From Actinomycetes bacterium (GTDB lineage: Bacteria; Actinomycetota; Thermoleophilia; RBG-16-64-13), in NCBI GenBank assembly GCA_024637035.1, contig JAGXFW010000016.1:402485-466484 (forward strand): 64,000 nt of DNA, read 5' to 3'. Position numbers and translations under genes: made by a program. The notes under the pieces are model-generated. The model did no database searches and was not told the DNA's origin. It saw only the letters and a program-made list of their open reading frames with translations. Shown here piece after piece: positions 37,389 to 46,615 of the stretch (its first letter is position 1; the number at the start of each line of letters is the position of its first letter).

Positions 37389-37897
37389 CCAAAGGCCTTC
37401 AACACGTGGCGACGTCTGCGCCTGATGCTCCCGTCGGCGGCGTACGAATACTCGATGGCACCCGACTTGCACGCGGCCACGCACGCGGGTTCGCCGCCGC
37501 AGTAGTCGCACTTGATGGAGACGCCCTCCGCCTCATCGAAGCTTGGAGCCCCGAACGGGCAGGCCACGACGCAGGTCTTGCAGCCCATGCAGACATCGGC
37601 ATCGATGAGCACCGTGTGGGTCACTGGATCCCGGTGACAGGCCTTGGTAGGGCATGCTTCCGTGCACGACGGGGTCTCACAGTGCTGACACGTACTCGGC
37701 ACGAACAGCTCAAGCGACCCCATGCTGAACACCCGTATGCGCGACCGCGCGATATCGCTGGTGCCGGTGTGGAAGAGGGCGCAGGCCTCCACGCACTCAC
37801 CGCATCCGTCGCACCTCTCTGGATCGACTAGGAGCACCCTTCCCTGCACCGCGGGTCCCCTGCTCAGGGCATACTCGTTGTCAAGGCGCTTCCTCAC
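37379..37897 (-). CDS. Four-cluster ferredoxin subunit, partner of NrfD
   Basis: 172 residues from a GTG at 37897 that overlaps the nrfD stop (GTGA), with a GAGGGTGG upstream. Four cysteine sets: CDGCGECVEAC, CQHCETPSCTEAC, CMGCKTCVVAC and CDYCGGEPACVAAC. Together with NrfD it would form an electron-transfer module at the cytoplasmic membrane face. The frame open further upstream is a shadow of nrfD. Stop codon TAG. Confidence 0.9.
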   Translation of the reverse strand: MRKRLDNEYALSRGPAVQGRVLLVDPERCDGCGECVEACALFHTGTSDIARSRIRVFSMGSLELFVPSTCQHCETPSCTEACPTKACHRDPVTHTVLIDADVCMGCKTCVVACPFGAPSFDEAEGVSIKCDYCGGEPACVAACKSGAIEYSYAADGSIRRRRRHVLKAFGWK

Positions 37898-38958
37898 CCG
37901 CCCACCCTCATCGCCCGTAGGTGGGCTCTGGCTTCGAGGAGTCGCTGCAGAGGAAGCTCCTCCTTTGCGGCCGCAGCCAACAGTCCCATGCGCAGAAGGA
38001 ACCCGCCCGCGAGCAGGAACAGTCCCGCCGCCCACAGGAGCGCGGGGTGCTGTGGCAAGCCCTGGTAGAGGAACTCGAGCACGGCGGGGAAGACGAGCCC
38101 CAGACCCACGACGCCACCCCAGAACAGAAGGCGCAGGCGACCCTGGACCAGCATGCGGACCGAAGCCCCCCCGGCGGCCCGGTCGCGGCTCACTCGCAGG
38201 AGGTACGCGGCGAGCACCGCTGCTTCGAGTAGGATGAGGCCTTGCTCGACGCGGGCGAGGGAACGAGCCACTTCCCCCAAAGAACCGCCCGCCTCCCCGA
38301 ACGCGGCGGTCCCGAAGGAGACGAGGATCACACCCATGGATCCGGCGGAGAGCGCGGAGAAGAGGAAGAGGACGGGGAGCAGGTCGCTCTTCCAGAGCGG
38401 TACGAACCTCAAAGACCGCAAGAGCAGACCCGTATAGACCGCAGTGGCGAGGGCCAGCAGAGCGCCGGCCGCGACCAGACCGCGCCACAGAGCACTATGC
38501 GCATCCGCCCACCCGGGATCGACGACTGCCACGACCCACACCAGACCTCCCACGGCGATGAAGCCTGAGAGGATGTAGAAGCCCCGAGCCATCCACGAGA
38601 CCTTCACGTTGAGACCGGCCCGGAAGAAGCGAGTCTTCCTACCGAGGTCCATGACCAGGAACGGCGCTCCGATCGCTACCGCCAGTGGGCCCCACAGCTG
38701 GGATAGCGCCGCGAGATCGAGCTCTACCCCCGCCAAAGACCACACGACGGGCCCCGCGCCAAGACCGAGGGCGCGCACTGCGACTCCCATCAGGAAGCCC
38801 CCGGCCCCCATGCCGGCCAGGAACAGGTACAGGGCGATGGGCCAACCCCACTGCCCCCGCACGCTCTTCAGGTGTTCCGTGGAGACGGTACGCAGCCGGC
38901 GTTGCTCACGCGTGGCCTGCTTCTCTATGGAAGGTGCCCGAACCACGCGCCCGGTCAC
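37894..38958 (-). CDS. nrfD: NrfD/PsrC-family membrane subunit
   Basis: 354 residues from a GTG placed right after the AOR 2 stop. About nine hydrophobic helices with the family stretch YLFLAGMGAGGFLMG near residue 45 and WGPLAVAIGAPFLVMDLG. NrfD-type proteins anchor iron-sulfur subunits and exchange electrons with quinones, in some complexes with proton translocation. Its place between two AORs and three polyferredoxins suggests a membrane-bound AOR complex. Confidence 0.88.
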   Translation of the reverse strand: MTGRVVRAPSIEKQATREQRRLRTVSTEHLKSVRGQWGWPIALYLFLAGMGAGGFLMGVAVRALGLGAGPVVWSLAGVELDLAALSQLWGPLAVAIGAPFLVMDLGRKTRFFRAGLNVKVSWMARGFYILSGFIAVGGLVWVVAVVDPGWADAHSALWRGLVAAGALLALATAVYTGLLLRSLRFVPLWKSDLLPVLFLFSALSAGSMGVILVSFGTAAFGEAGGSLGEVARSLARVEQGLILLEAAVLAAYLLRVSRDRAAGGASVRMLVQGRLRLLFWGGVVGLGLVFPAVLEFLYQGLPQHPALLWAAGLFLLAGGFLLRMGLLAAAAKEELPLQRLLEARAHLRAMRVGG

Positions 38959-38959
38959 G

Positions 38960-40987
38960 CTATCGATCGTGGCCGGTCACCGGGGCGTCCACCGACTCGC
39001 CCGTCCAGTGCGGCAATATGCCTCGTTCCGCCAAGTCGTGAGCGATATCGTCCAGACCGTACTCGTGCAGAGTAGCTGCGGTCGGCACACCCGTCTCCAG
39101 ATCCCAACCACGGAGCGTGTAGTACTCGTCCTTCATGCCCTCGAACTTCTCGGGGTCGACGCCCAGCCTGCCCTTCCAATGACCCCGTGAGACCGGCTTG
39201 TTGAACTCCTTCTTGGGGATGGTGTCGTTCTCCCGCCGCCGGCCCATCGTGCACTCCAGGGCGCGCTCCACGTTGCGAAGACGGAGTGAGGCCCGCAGTA
39301 GGTCCTCGGCCGTCACGGTTCGACCGAGACCCGCCGTGAGGGCCTTCGCGTAGTGCTCGGGCGTGAGGTCGAGGTAAAGCCACTTCGTGTGCCACTTGCA
39401 GGAGCCCGCCATGTCGGGGATACCGGTGGTGACCCCCATGTCGTGCACGATCTGGGCCTTGCCCTCGTAGCTCTCGGGGTCGCCGGCGTCGGCCTTGCCG
39501 GTGAGCGCCGTCGCCAGTTCGCTCTCGTGCGCGATGGCTTCCAGCCGTTCCTGTTCCGACCATCCCGGATAGACGGGCGCGCTCACAGTGTCGAACTGAT
39601 GCATATCCAAGTCCTGGATGCAGTCCGAACGCCGACCGATAGCGTACGACAGAGCCATGGAATTCATGCGCGGGTTGATACCGTACATGGGGTTGTTGTT
39701 CACCTGCATGGCGTAGTCGTACGTGCTCACACCGCCTCGGCGTTCCGCGGGGATCCGAGCATCAAGGTGCTCGGCCGTGGCCTTCATGCCTTGTGCCACG
39801 ACGTGACCGAAGCCCGTGCGCGCTACTGTGCTCTCGAGCACACCGGAGATCGCCTCACGGCTCCCCCACTCCATGGGCACCCCATCGGTGAGACCCGCAT
39901 CGAGGATGCCCTTCTCGTACAGTTCCATGAGCCACTGGATGGTAAGGGCCATGCTGGTGTTGTCGATGCCGGCCTCCTGACACCGCAGGATCAGCTCGAA
40001 CCACAGCGGCATGTCGTCGTTGCGCACCTCCCACGTCAGCTGCGTGTAGAGCTCGCACGAAAGGACGGTACTGCCCACCTCGGGCATGGTGTAGTTCTCC
40101 ATGCAGTGGACCGGGCAGCCCATGCAACCTGTCCGCTTGTGCCCGTACTTCTTCCAGAAAGCGTGGTAGTCGGTCTTGCCTTCCGGATCGAAGTCGGGAG
40201 CCGTCTCGTGGGCGTCGCCGCCGGCCTCGATGCCGCTGAGTACGTAGGCGTACTCGCCTCTCACGGCCCCGATGGTAGAGATCTCTTCGAAGTAGTCGGC
40301 TCCCCTCACCGTTTCGTGCGCTTCCATACAGGCGGCGAAGAAAGCCTTCGGATCGGCCACCGTCACGCCTTTCGTGCCCCGCACCGCGAGCGCTTTCACG
40401 TTCTTGGACCCCATCACAGCACCCATGCCCGTGCGTGCGGCTGCGTTCCCCACGTTGCTATGCACGGTCGCGAACGTCACTTGGTTCTCACCGGCCGGAC
40501 CGATGCAAAGCACCTTGATCTCGGGGTCGTCGAGTTCTTCGTGGATCGCGTGGTGTGTCTCGTACGTCGTCCGGCCCCACAGTTCGGTGGCGTCGCGCAA
40601 CTGGACCTTCTCGTTCCTGATGCTGATGTACACCGGGCTCTCGGCTCGACCACGAAGAACCACGTGATCGTACCCCGCGTACTTGAGTTCGGCCGCCCAA
40701 TCCCCACCCACGTTCGCGTTGCCGAGCAGGTTCGTGACGGGCGACTTGCTCATGATGTCGGTACGACTGCACCCGGGGAACAACGTGCCCGAGAGCGGTC
40801 CGGCACCGAATGCGAGGACGTTCTCGGGACCCAGCGGGTCCGTGGCCGGACCGACGTTGTCATACATGATGCGGGCGTTGACACCCCTGCCTCCCACATA
40901 CATGCCCGCGTAGTCGGACGTACTCTGGGTGGTCACGGCGCCACTGGTCAGATCGATCCACAGGATCTTGCCGCCATAGAGATTCAT
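38960..40987 (-). CDS. Tungsten-type aldehyde:ferredoxin oxidoreductase, copy 2
   Basis: 675 residues from an ATG with GGGAGGGG upstream. It shows GGRGVNARIMYDN and GPLSGTLFPGCSRTD of the pterin-binding domain, the cluster motif CMGCPVHC and a later Cys in GSCKWHTKW. It is about 60 residues longer than copy 1 and only distantly similar, so it probably has another substrate. Its ferredoxin gene lies 28 bases upstream, and nrfD begins one base after its TAG stop. Confidence 0.92.
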   Translation of the reverse strand: MNLYGGKILWIDLTSGAVTTQSTSDYAGMYVGGRGVNARIMYDNVGPATDPLGPENVLAFGAGPLSGTLFPGCSRTDIMSKSPVTNLLGNANVGGDWAAELKYAGYDHVVLRGRAESPVYISIRNEKVQLRDATELWGRTTYETHHAIHEELDDPEIKVLCIGPAGENQVTFATVHSNVGNAAARTGMGAVMGSKNVKALAVRGTKGVTVADPKAFFAACMEAHETVRGADYFEEISTIGAVRGEYAYVLSGIEAGGDAHETAPDFDPEGKTDYHAFWKKYGHKRTGCMGCPVHCMENYTMPEVGSTVLSCELYTQLTWEVRNDDMPLWFELILRCQEAGIDNTSMALTIQWLMELYEKGILDAGLTDGVPMEWGSREAISGVLESTVARTGFGHVVAQGMKATAEHLDARIPAERRGGVSTYDYAMQVNNNPMYGINPRMNSMALSYAIGRRSDCIQDLDMHQFDTVSAPVYPGWSEQERLEAIAHESELATALTGKADAGDPESYEGKAQIVHDMGVTTGIPDMAGSCKWHTKWLYLDLTPEHYAKALTAGLGRTVTAEDLLRASLRLRNVERALECTMGRRRENDTIPKKEFNKPVSRGHWKGRLGVDPEKFEGMKDEYYTLRGWDLETGVPTAATLHEYGLDDIAHDLAERGILPHWTGESVDAPVTGHDR

Positions 40988-41015
40988 CGTTCCCCCCTCC
41001 CGTCTCGAGCGTGCA

Positions 41016-41504
41016 TCACCCGGCCGCCGTTTCCAGCTGGTCCAAGTACTTACGAACGCCGGCACGCTTCCGGCGCAGACTCTCGTCCTCCGCCTCGACG
41101 AAGCTGAGGGCCTTCTTGGGGCAGACGGCCACGCACGTGGGCTCACCTCCGCAGAGATCACATTTCTGGGCCACACCCAAGCGGGGGTCTACCGAGGGCG
41201 CCCCGAACGGGCACACGTACACGCAGGTGCGGCAGCCCAGGCAGCGATCCTCGTTGACCACTACCGCGTTCGTCTTCGGGTCCCTACTAAGGGCCTCCGA
41301 GGGACACATGTTCAGACAGAGAGGTTTGACACACTGCTGGCAGACCACCGGGATGGTGGTGATCAGCCCACCGTCCTGCGTGCGGATGACGGATATCCTC
41401 GATCGCGATGGATTGCACTCCCCGTAGTTGTGCAGCGAGCAGGCGATCTCGCAGGTGCGGCACCCTGTGCATTTGTCAGTGTCCACGGTGATGACCGCGT
41501 ACAT
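41016..41504 (-). CDS. Four-cluster ferredoxin subunit, partner of AOR copy 2
   Basis: 162 residues. Cysteine sets CTGCRTCEIAC, CQQCVKPLCLNMC, CLGCRTCVYVC and CDLCGGEPTCVAVC. First gene of the eight-gene AOR operon, with GGGGAGGGG before the ATG. The C-terminal helix (SFVEAEDESLRRKRAGVRKYL) is like that of the AOR 1 partner and may dock on the AOR subunit. Confidence 0.92.
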   Translation of the reverse strand: MYAVITVDTDKCTGCRTCEIACSLHNYGECNPSRSRISVIRTQDGGLITTIPVVCQQCVKPLCLNMCPSEALSRDPKTNAVVVNEDRCLGCRTCVYVCPFGAPSVDPRLGVAQKCDLCGGEPTCVAVCPKKALSFVEAEDESLRRKRAGVRKYLDQLETAAG

Positions 41505-41819
41505 CCTTTGCCCCCTCCCCCACGCCCCCAGGCGCGACTCGAAACTCCATCCGCGGGCACCCGAGGCGGCTTACCCGTACGGTTAAACTGGTTGCATGGT
41601 ATCGGAACAGTGAAAGTGGCGCAACCCGGTCAATCGAGGGAATCTTGGGCCAACAACCCTTGCCGATCCCATTCCCGCGAGATCGCGCCACCTGTAGCGT
41701 GATGTATCCGATTGGCTTATACTCCGGTCTGGGTCTCGACAGTGCAACCCCCTCGTTCTTTGGCATCCCGAGCCCCTCCCGCGAGCCGGACGGTTGAGGG
41801 TGGGAAGGAGACAAACGAG
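41505..41819. promoter_or_regulatory. Divergent control region between the AOR operon and tetR
   Basis: No gene in these 315 bases. A near-palindrome TACCCGTACGGTTA (41572-41585, core CCGTACGG) lies closer to the ferredoxin gene, and TTATACT (41716-41722) resembles a -10 box for tetR. The palindrome is a reasonable operator candidate for the TetR-family protein encoded next door. Confidence 0.4.
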
Positions 41820-42485
41820 TTGGAATACGGTCTCGATCAAGGCACCGCACCACCCAGTCGCGGGCAGCAACGCCTGCCTCGCGTGCCCTCTCGCGGTGCG
41901 GGGAGCTCGCTCCCTCCCACCGCACGCAAGATCCTCGTGGCAGCCAAGCAGGTGCTGTCGACCAAGGGTCTGAGCGCACTCACCCTGGAGTCGGTCACCA
42001 GCAAGGCCGGGGTCAACAAGGCCCTGGTGCGCTACTACTTCGGAAGCAAGGCTGGATTGATCGAAGCCGTGGTCGACGAGATCGTTCTGGACGAGTGCGC
42101 CTCCATGGCGAACGACCTCTCGGCGCACACCACAGTGACCGAGCGCGTGCACAGCTTCGTGGCCGGCGTCCGTCGGATGGCCAAGAACGTCGACGGCTAC
42201 CGAGCCTTCTTCGACGTGCTCCCCCACGGGGCCCGGGATCGCGGCCTCCGCCGGAGGCTCACGTACCTTTACGACCTGTGGTACGACTGGAACTTGGAGT
42301 GGCTCGGCCTCGACGAAGCGCAGGCAGACGACGAACGCGCCGCCCGGCTTCGGGCGATGGGGGCCTTCACCGCCGCCGTCATGGACGGCATCGCCGTGCA
42401 GGCGCTCATCCACGGGGCCGAGTACGACGTCGAGCCGACCCTCGACGTCCTGGAGCGCTGCCTGCTCCTCATGCTGGAGGAGTAG
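41820..42485 (+). CDS. TetR-family transcriptional regulator
   Basis: 221 residues from a TTG with AAGGAG eight bases upstream; a longer frame to 41712 lacks such a site. After about 45 disordered residues comes a typical TetR helix-turn-helix, TLESVTSKAGVNKALVRYYFGSKAGL. The C-terminal helical domain would bind the inducer and dimerise. Divergent from the AOR operon and convergent with mttB, so it may control aldehyde oxidation, methylamine use, or both. Stop codon TAG. Confidence 0.88.
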   Translation: MEYGLDQGTAPPSRGQQRLPRVPSRGAGSSLPPTARKILVAAKQVLSTKGLSALTLESVTSKAGVNKALVRYYFGSKAGLIEAVVDEIVLDECASMANDLSAHTTVTERVHSFVAGVRRMAKNVDGYRAFFDVLPHGARDRGLRRRLTYLYDLWYDWNLEWLGLDEAQADDERAARLRAMGAFTAAVMDGIAVQALIHGAEYDVEPTLDVLERCLLLMLEE

Positions 42486-42501
42486 ACGCGGCGGTGCAAC
42501 G

Positions 42502-42543
42502 ACGAAGGCCGGCCCACCCCCGAAGGGGCGGACCGGCCTCGTT
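42502..42543. terminator. Bidirectional hairpin between tetR and mttB copy 2
   Basis: Imperfect inverted repeat with AAGGCCGGCCC and GGACCGGCCTCG arms and an inner CCCC/GGGG pairing, located between two convergent stop codons. It probably ends both transcripts. Confidence 0.6.
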
Positions 42544-42584
42544 CGAGCCGCCTACGTGGTGGCTCGCGTCCGCTTCTTCTCGGC

Positions 42585-44045
42585 TTACTCCTCCGCGGAG
42601 ACGATGATCTTCTTCATCGCCTCGTGGATCGCCGGATCGAGCGGCATCGCTTCGTGGGTCTTCAGCAGATCGGCGGCCATCGCCTCGGCGCGCGTCGCTA
42701 CGTCTGTCCCACCCTTCTTCGTCCATGCTCCCCGCGTACGCCGGTCGAAGAGCTTCACCTTCGACTGCTCCGAGGGCATGTACTTCAGCGTGTGCCTCTC
42801 CTTCAGGAAGTTCCCACCCGAACCGATCTTGTGGATCACGTCGGTGCCGATCGTGTCGCTGTCCACGGGTGAACCGTGCACCACGCGCTTGACCATCGAG
42901 GCGATCTCGTTGTCGATCAGGAGCTGTCCATAGGAGAACGTGACACCCAGTTCGAGCATCCCCATACCATATATCAGGTTGGACCCTGCCAACGCTGGTA
43001 GCAGACTGGTGATGGTTTTCTCGTGCCCGGCCTGAGCGTCGATCACTTTGCTATCCGCCTAACCACCGGCAACATAGCTCGGCAGATTGTAGTAGTTGGA
43101 TAGTTCAGCCACCGCCGCCGAGATCATGCCCAGCTCCGGCGCCCCTACGGGGGCCGTGGCGTAGGTCATATCGAACATGGTGGTGGAGCTCCCGTACATG
43201 GTGGGAGCGCCCGTGCTGGTGAGCTGCGCCAGAGTGATACCGGCCAGCACTTCAGCGTTGTGGGTGACCAGCGTGCCTGAGACCGACACCGGGCTGGATG
43301 CGCCCGACATGGCCATGCTCAGCACGTTGATGGGGCAGCCCCAACGCGCGCTCTCCATGATGACCTCGCAGGTCACCGTGTGGAGCATCAGCGGGCTGGT
43401 GGGGCACACCAGGGTGGAGACCAACGGCCTCTCCCGAAGCTCCTTCTCACCGCCGGCGATGAGCGCCGCCATCTCGAACATCTTCCGGGCGTTGGCGCCC
43501 GAAGAGACGTCGATGTGATGCACGTGCTTGCTCGTGTTCAGGAACGCCGCTTCGAGCATGTGCAGGTCGTACGAGGTATCGGGCATGTCGCGGGCCACGA
43601 CCGCGGTGGAATACACGTCGACGTTCTCCATCGCGTCGCAGGCGAGTGCCGTCCTGCCCATGTCTTCCTTGGTGGTCTCGTTCACCTCACCCGTCTCGGG
43701 ATCGGTGACCATGATGCCGCAGCCGAAGTTGGTGTAGCCGACGTGCTTGCCGCCCATCCAGTAGTCGTTCTTGGGATCGCGCGCGGCGAGCAGGATGTTA
43801 CTCGGGCACGACGCCAGAGCCTGCTCGACGACGTGCCCAGGGAACTTGACTATCTTGGTGGCACGATCGACGATGCAGCCGCCCTCTTCGAGAACGTCCA
43901 ATGCTTCGTCGAGATGAACCTCGACCCCGGTCAGCCGGAGGACTTCCAGCGTAGCGTCGTGGATGGCGTCGAGCTGACTGCTCGAGTACATCTTGAGACC
44001 CCAGCCTTGATATTCCTCCGTACTGGCTCTCGGTCCTCGGATCAT
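42585..44045 (-). CDS. mttB: Trimethylamine methyltransferase MttB, copy 2, pyrrolysine protein (in-frame UAG at 43059-43061)
   Basis: 486 residues with Pyl at residue 329. The frame ends PSYVAGG before the UAG and continues ADSKVIDAQAGHEK after it. Same reaction as copy 1. Start ATG at 44045 with GAGGAGGTG seven bases upstream. It follows mttC by 43 bases, the usual mttCB pair, and is the last gene of the long methylamine-pyl operon. It ends in TAA, the only TAA stop I found in the window, which would stay a true stop whatever the amber suppression. Confidence 0.94.
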
Positions 44046-44088
44046 GTGCACACCTCCTCTCTCTCGCTTGTAGTGACAGGCCGTCTCA

Positions 44089-44742
44089 CTAGGAGACGGC
44101 TTCCTTGGCCTTCGCCACCGTCTCGGTGGCACTCTCGGCGTAGACGTCGGCGCCGATCTTGTCGGCCCAGTGCTGGGTGGCGGCGGCGCCGCCCACCATC
44201 GTCTTCACATTCCCCCTGATGCCCGCCTCGGTGAGGGCCGTCTCCAGCTTGGCCTGGTTCACCATGGTGGTGGTCATGAGGGCCGAGCTGCCTACCAGAT
44301 CGGCGTTGGTCTCCTGCGCCATGCGGACGAATTCGCCGATGGCCACATCGCGACCCAGGTCGTGGACTTCGAAGCCCGATACGCCGAGCAGCGTGCCCAC
44401 GATCGTCTTGCCGATGTCGTGGACGTCGCCCTCGATGGTGCCGATCACAATCGTGCCGAGCTTCTCGCTCGCCGAAGCTTCGGGGAGAGCTTCCTCGAGG
44501 ACGGCCAACGCGGCGGTCATACAATCCGCGGCAATGATCATCTCGGGCAGGCTCATCTCCTCGGCCTCGAACAGCTCACCGGCGCGGCGCATGCCCACCG
44601 TGAAGCCTTCCTGCAGGAGCTGCACAGGATCCAGACCACTCTGCAGCGCATCCTTGGCCAGCTGTACCGCACCATCCTCGTCGATTGCGAGAACGAGCTC
44701 CTGAGCCTTCTGGATCGCTTCCTCCATACTAAGTGTCGCCAT
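44089..44742 (-). CDS. mttC: Trimethylamine corrinoid protein MttC
   Basis: 217 residues from the ATG at 44742, with AGGAGGTGA nine bases upstream. The N-terminal helical cap (GLDPVQLLQEGFTVGMRRAGELFE) is followed by the B12 domain with DVHDIGK, whose His binds cobalt, and the loops SSALMTTTM and VGGAA. Accepts the methyl group from MttB. The UAG stop is followed at once by TGA, so amber readthrough would add only one residue. Confidence 0.93.
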   Translation of the reverse strand: MATLSMEEAIQKAQELVLAIDEDGAVQLAKDALQSGLDPVQLLQEGFTVGMRRAGELFEAEEMSLPEMIIAADCMTAALAVLEEALPEASASEKLGTIVIGTIEGDVHDIGKTIVGTLLGVSGFEVHDLGRDVAIGEFVRMAQETNADLVGSSALMTTTMVNQAKLETALTEAGIRGNVKTMVGGAAATQHWADKIGADVYAESATETVAKAKEAVS

Positions 44743-44827
44743 GTACCGGTTCACCTCCTCTAGTCAGTTTGGACGTACTGTGCCATTGCACCCATTCGAG
44801 TGCCCGTGCCGCTCCGATCCTCCTCTC

Positions 44828-46438
44828 CTAGCTCGTTTCAGCTACTCCAGCGAAGAACTCGTCGTGATCGTCTACCGGTGCCTTGCCGATGGCGTCCAGT
44901 TGCTTCTGGCTCGGCGGACCCGTGACGAGACTCACCACGATGAAGACCACGAAGCCCGCGACTACGGCCACGAAGGCATAGCCCAGAGCTGTGTCGGCCA
45001 ACCACTGAGGGCTATACGCACTCTCGAGCACGTAGAACTCCACCCAGTAGCCGACGAACGCGGTGATCGCCCCGACGGCGGAGCCCGCCATGGCACCTGC
45101 TTGCGTGGCCCTCTTCCAGAACATGCCGAGTACGGGGACCCCTACCCCTGCGGACAGGACACCGCTCGAGATGTAGTAGGCGTCCCACAGCCCGGTGGGG
45201 AACAGGTCGATCAAGAAGGCGACCGCTACAGTCAGCGCCACCATGACCAACGAACTCGCTCGACTCCATGCCATGATGCGCTTGTCGCTCCACTTGAGAC
45301 GACGGTACACCAACGGCTGCAGGAAGTCGTAGCTCAAGTTCAGCGCGCAGACATTGGTGAACGTGGCGACCGTCGACATCGACAGAGCCGCCAGAGCCGC
45401 GAACAACGGCACCAGTGCCCACGTGGGGAAGTTGCCGCTCAGGAAGGTGGTGAGGATCGCGTAGGCGTCGCCACCGAGGGTCTCTTCGAACGTCTCCGGC
45501 GGGAACACGACGAGGGCGAACAGGCCGATGACGCTGGAGGCTACGAGCACCCAGACCACGTTGTACACCAGGTTCGCCCACAGACCTTTCCGGGCTTCGC
45601 TAGTGCTGCGTGCCGATTGAGCCTTGAGCCACCAATCCTCTTCGACCACCCAGCCGGGAAGCAGGGCGACGATGGATACGAAGGCGAACGGAACACCGAG
45701 GCTGAACCAGCGGAGCGCCCCACCCTCACCTTGTTCCAGGCCGGGAGGCGTGACGTTGCGCAGGTACTCGAAGAACCCGGTCTCAGCCGGGAGCTCGCGG
45801 AAGGCCACGATGCCTATGCCCACCGTCACGATGGTGACGAAGAGCACCGCCATCACGAACTGCACGGCGTTAGCGCTGATCACCGACTGGAAGCCGCCCA
45901 AGAACATGTAGATCGCAATGGGAACGCTGAAGACGAAGTACATGACCCACGGCGCGACCGCGAACTCGGGGGCGATGATGTGGGCGATAGTCCACACCTC
46001 CGCAGCCGACCAGATGATGAAGCTGAAGATATTCCATGGAGTGGAGAGGATGCGCGTGGGCAACCCGTAGCGATTGTGCAACATCTGGGGCTGCGAGATG
46101 GCCTTGATGCTCCGCACTTTGGGAACCAGGTATAGCATCATGAACAGCAAGATGAACCAGGGCACGACCATCGCCCAGATCCCCCCGATGCCGAACATGT
46201 ACGTGTTATAGATGGCCCACGTGATGAAGCCGATGAGCAGCCATCCGGCCGCGATACTCATGCCCACCATCAGCGAGCCGGTTCCTCGCTTGGCCACCCA
46301 GTAGTCCTTGGCCTCTTCCGCGGCGTTCTTTTCCTTCTTCTGTACGACGTAGTAGCGCCAACCGATGTAGAGCACCACGACGAAGTAGGCGAGCATGACG
46401 ATCCAATACCAGATCGCATTGCTCCCGACGTTCTCCAT
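44828..46438 (-). CDS. Sodium:solute symporter (SSS family)
   Basis: 536 residues from the ATG at 46438; an ATG 46 codons earlier has no ribosome binding site. About 13 membrane helices with YWVAKRGTGSLMVG at the N-terminus and LGGFQSVISANAVQF in the middle, as in sodium-coupled symporters of the SSS family. Located between pylC and mttC, so trimethylamine, a quaternary amine or a related osmolyte is the likely cargo. Stop codon TAG. Confidence 0.87.
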   Translation of the reverse strand: MENVGSNAIWYWIVMLAYFVVVLYIGWRYYVVQKKEKNAAEEAKDYWVAKRGTGSLMVGMSIAAGWLLIGFITWAIYNTYMFGIGGIWAMVVPWFILLFMMLYLVPKVRSIKAISQPQMLHNRYGLPTRILSTPWNIFSFIIWSAAEVWTIAHIIAPEFAVAPWVMYFVFSVPIAIYMFLGGFQSVISANAVQFVMAVLFVTIVTVGIGIVAFRELPAETGFFEYLRNVTPPGLEQGEGGALRWFSLGVPFAFVSIVALLPGWVVEEDWWLKAQSARSTSEARKGLWANLVYNVVWVLVASSVIGLFALVVFPPETFEETLGGDAYAILTTFLSGNFPTWALVPLFAALAALSMSTVATFTNVCALNLSYDFLQPLVYRRLKWSDKRIMAWSRASSLVMVALTVAVAFLIDLFPTGLWDAYYISSGVLSAGVGVPVLGMFWKRATQAGAMAGSAVGAITAFVGYWVEFYVLESAYSPQWLADTALGYAFVAVVAGFVVFIVVSLVTGPPSQKQLDAIGKAPVDDHDEFFAGVAETS

Positions 46439-46615
46439 TACCAACCCCCCATTGTCCCGGTCGCTGTCGGACCGAGGAATCTGAAGCTCCCAAGCATCCT
46501 GCCTGGAGGCTCCCCAGAATGGCTTCTCAGGCCCGCGTGTTACGAGAGACGCGGCGGCCCCAGAAGATTCACCCATCTAGCTAGTACCACCCCCCTTCAC
46601 GGGTGCCGCGGCCTC

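Noticed and set aside
44089..44091. mttC-mttB fusion through the mttC UAG, as in mtbC-mtbB-mtbA
   Set aside because: The mttC UAG is followed at once by TGA, and mttB is in a different frame.
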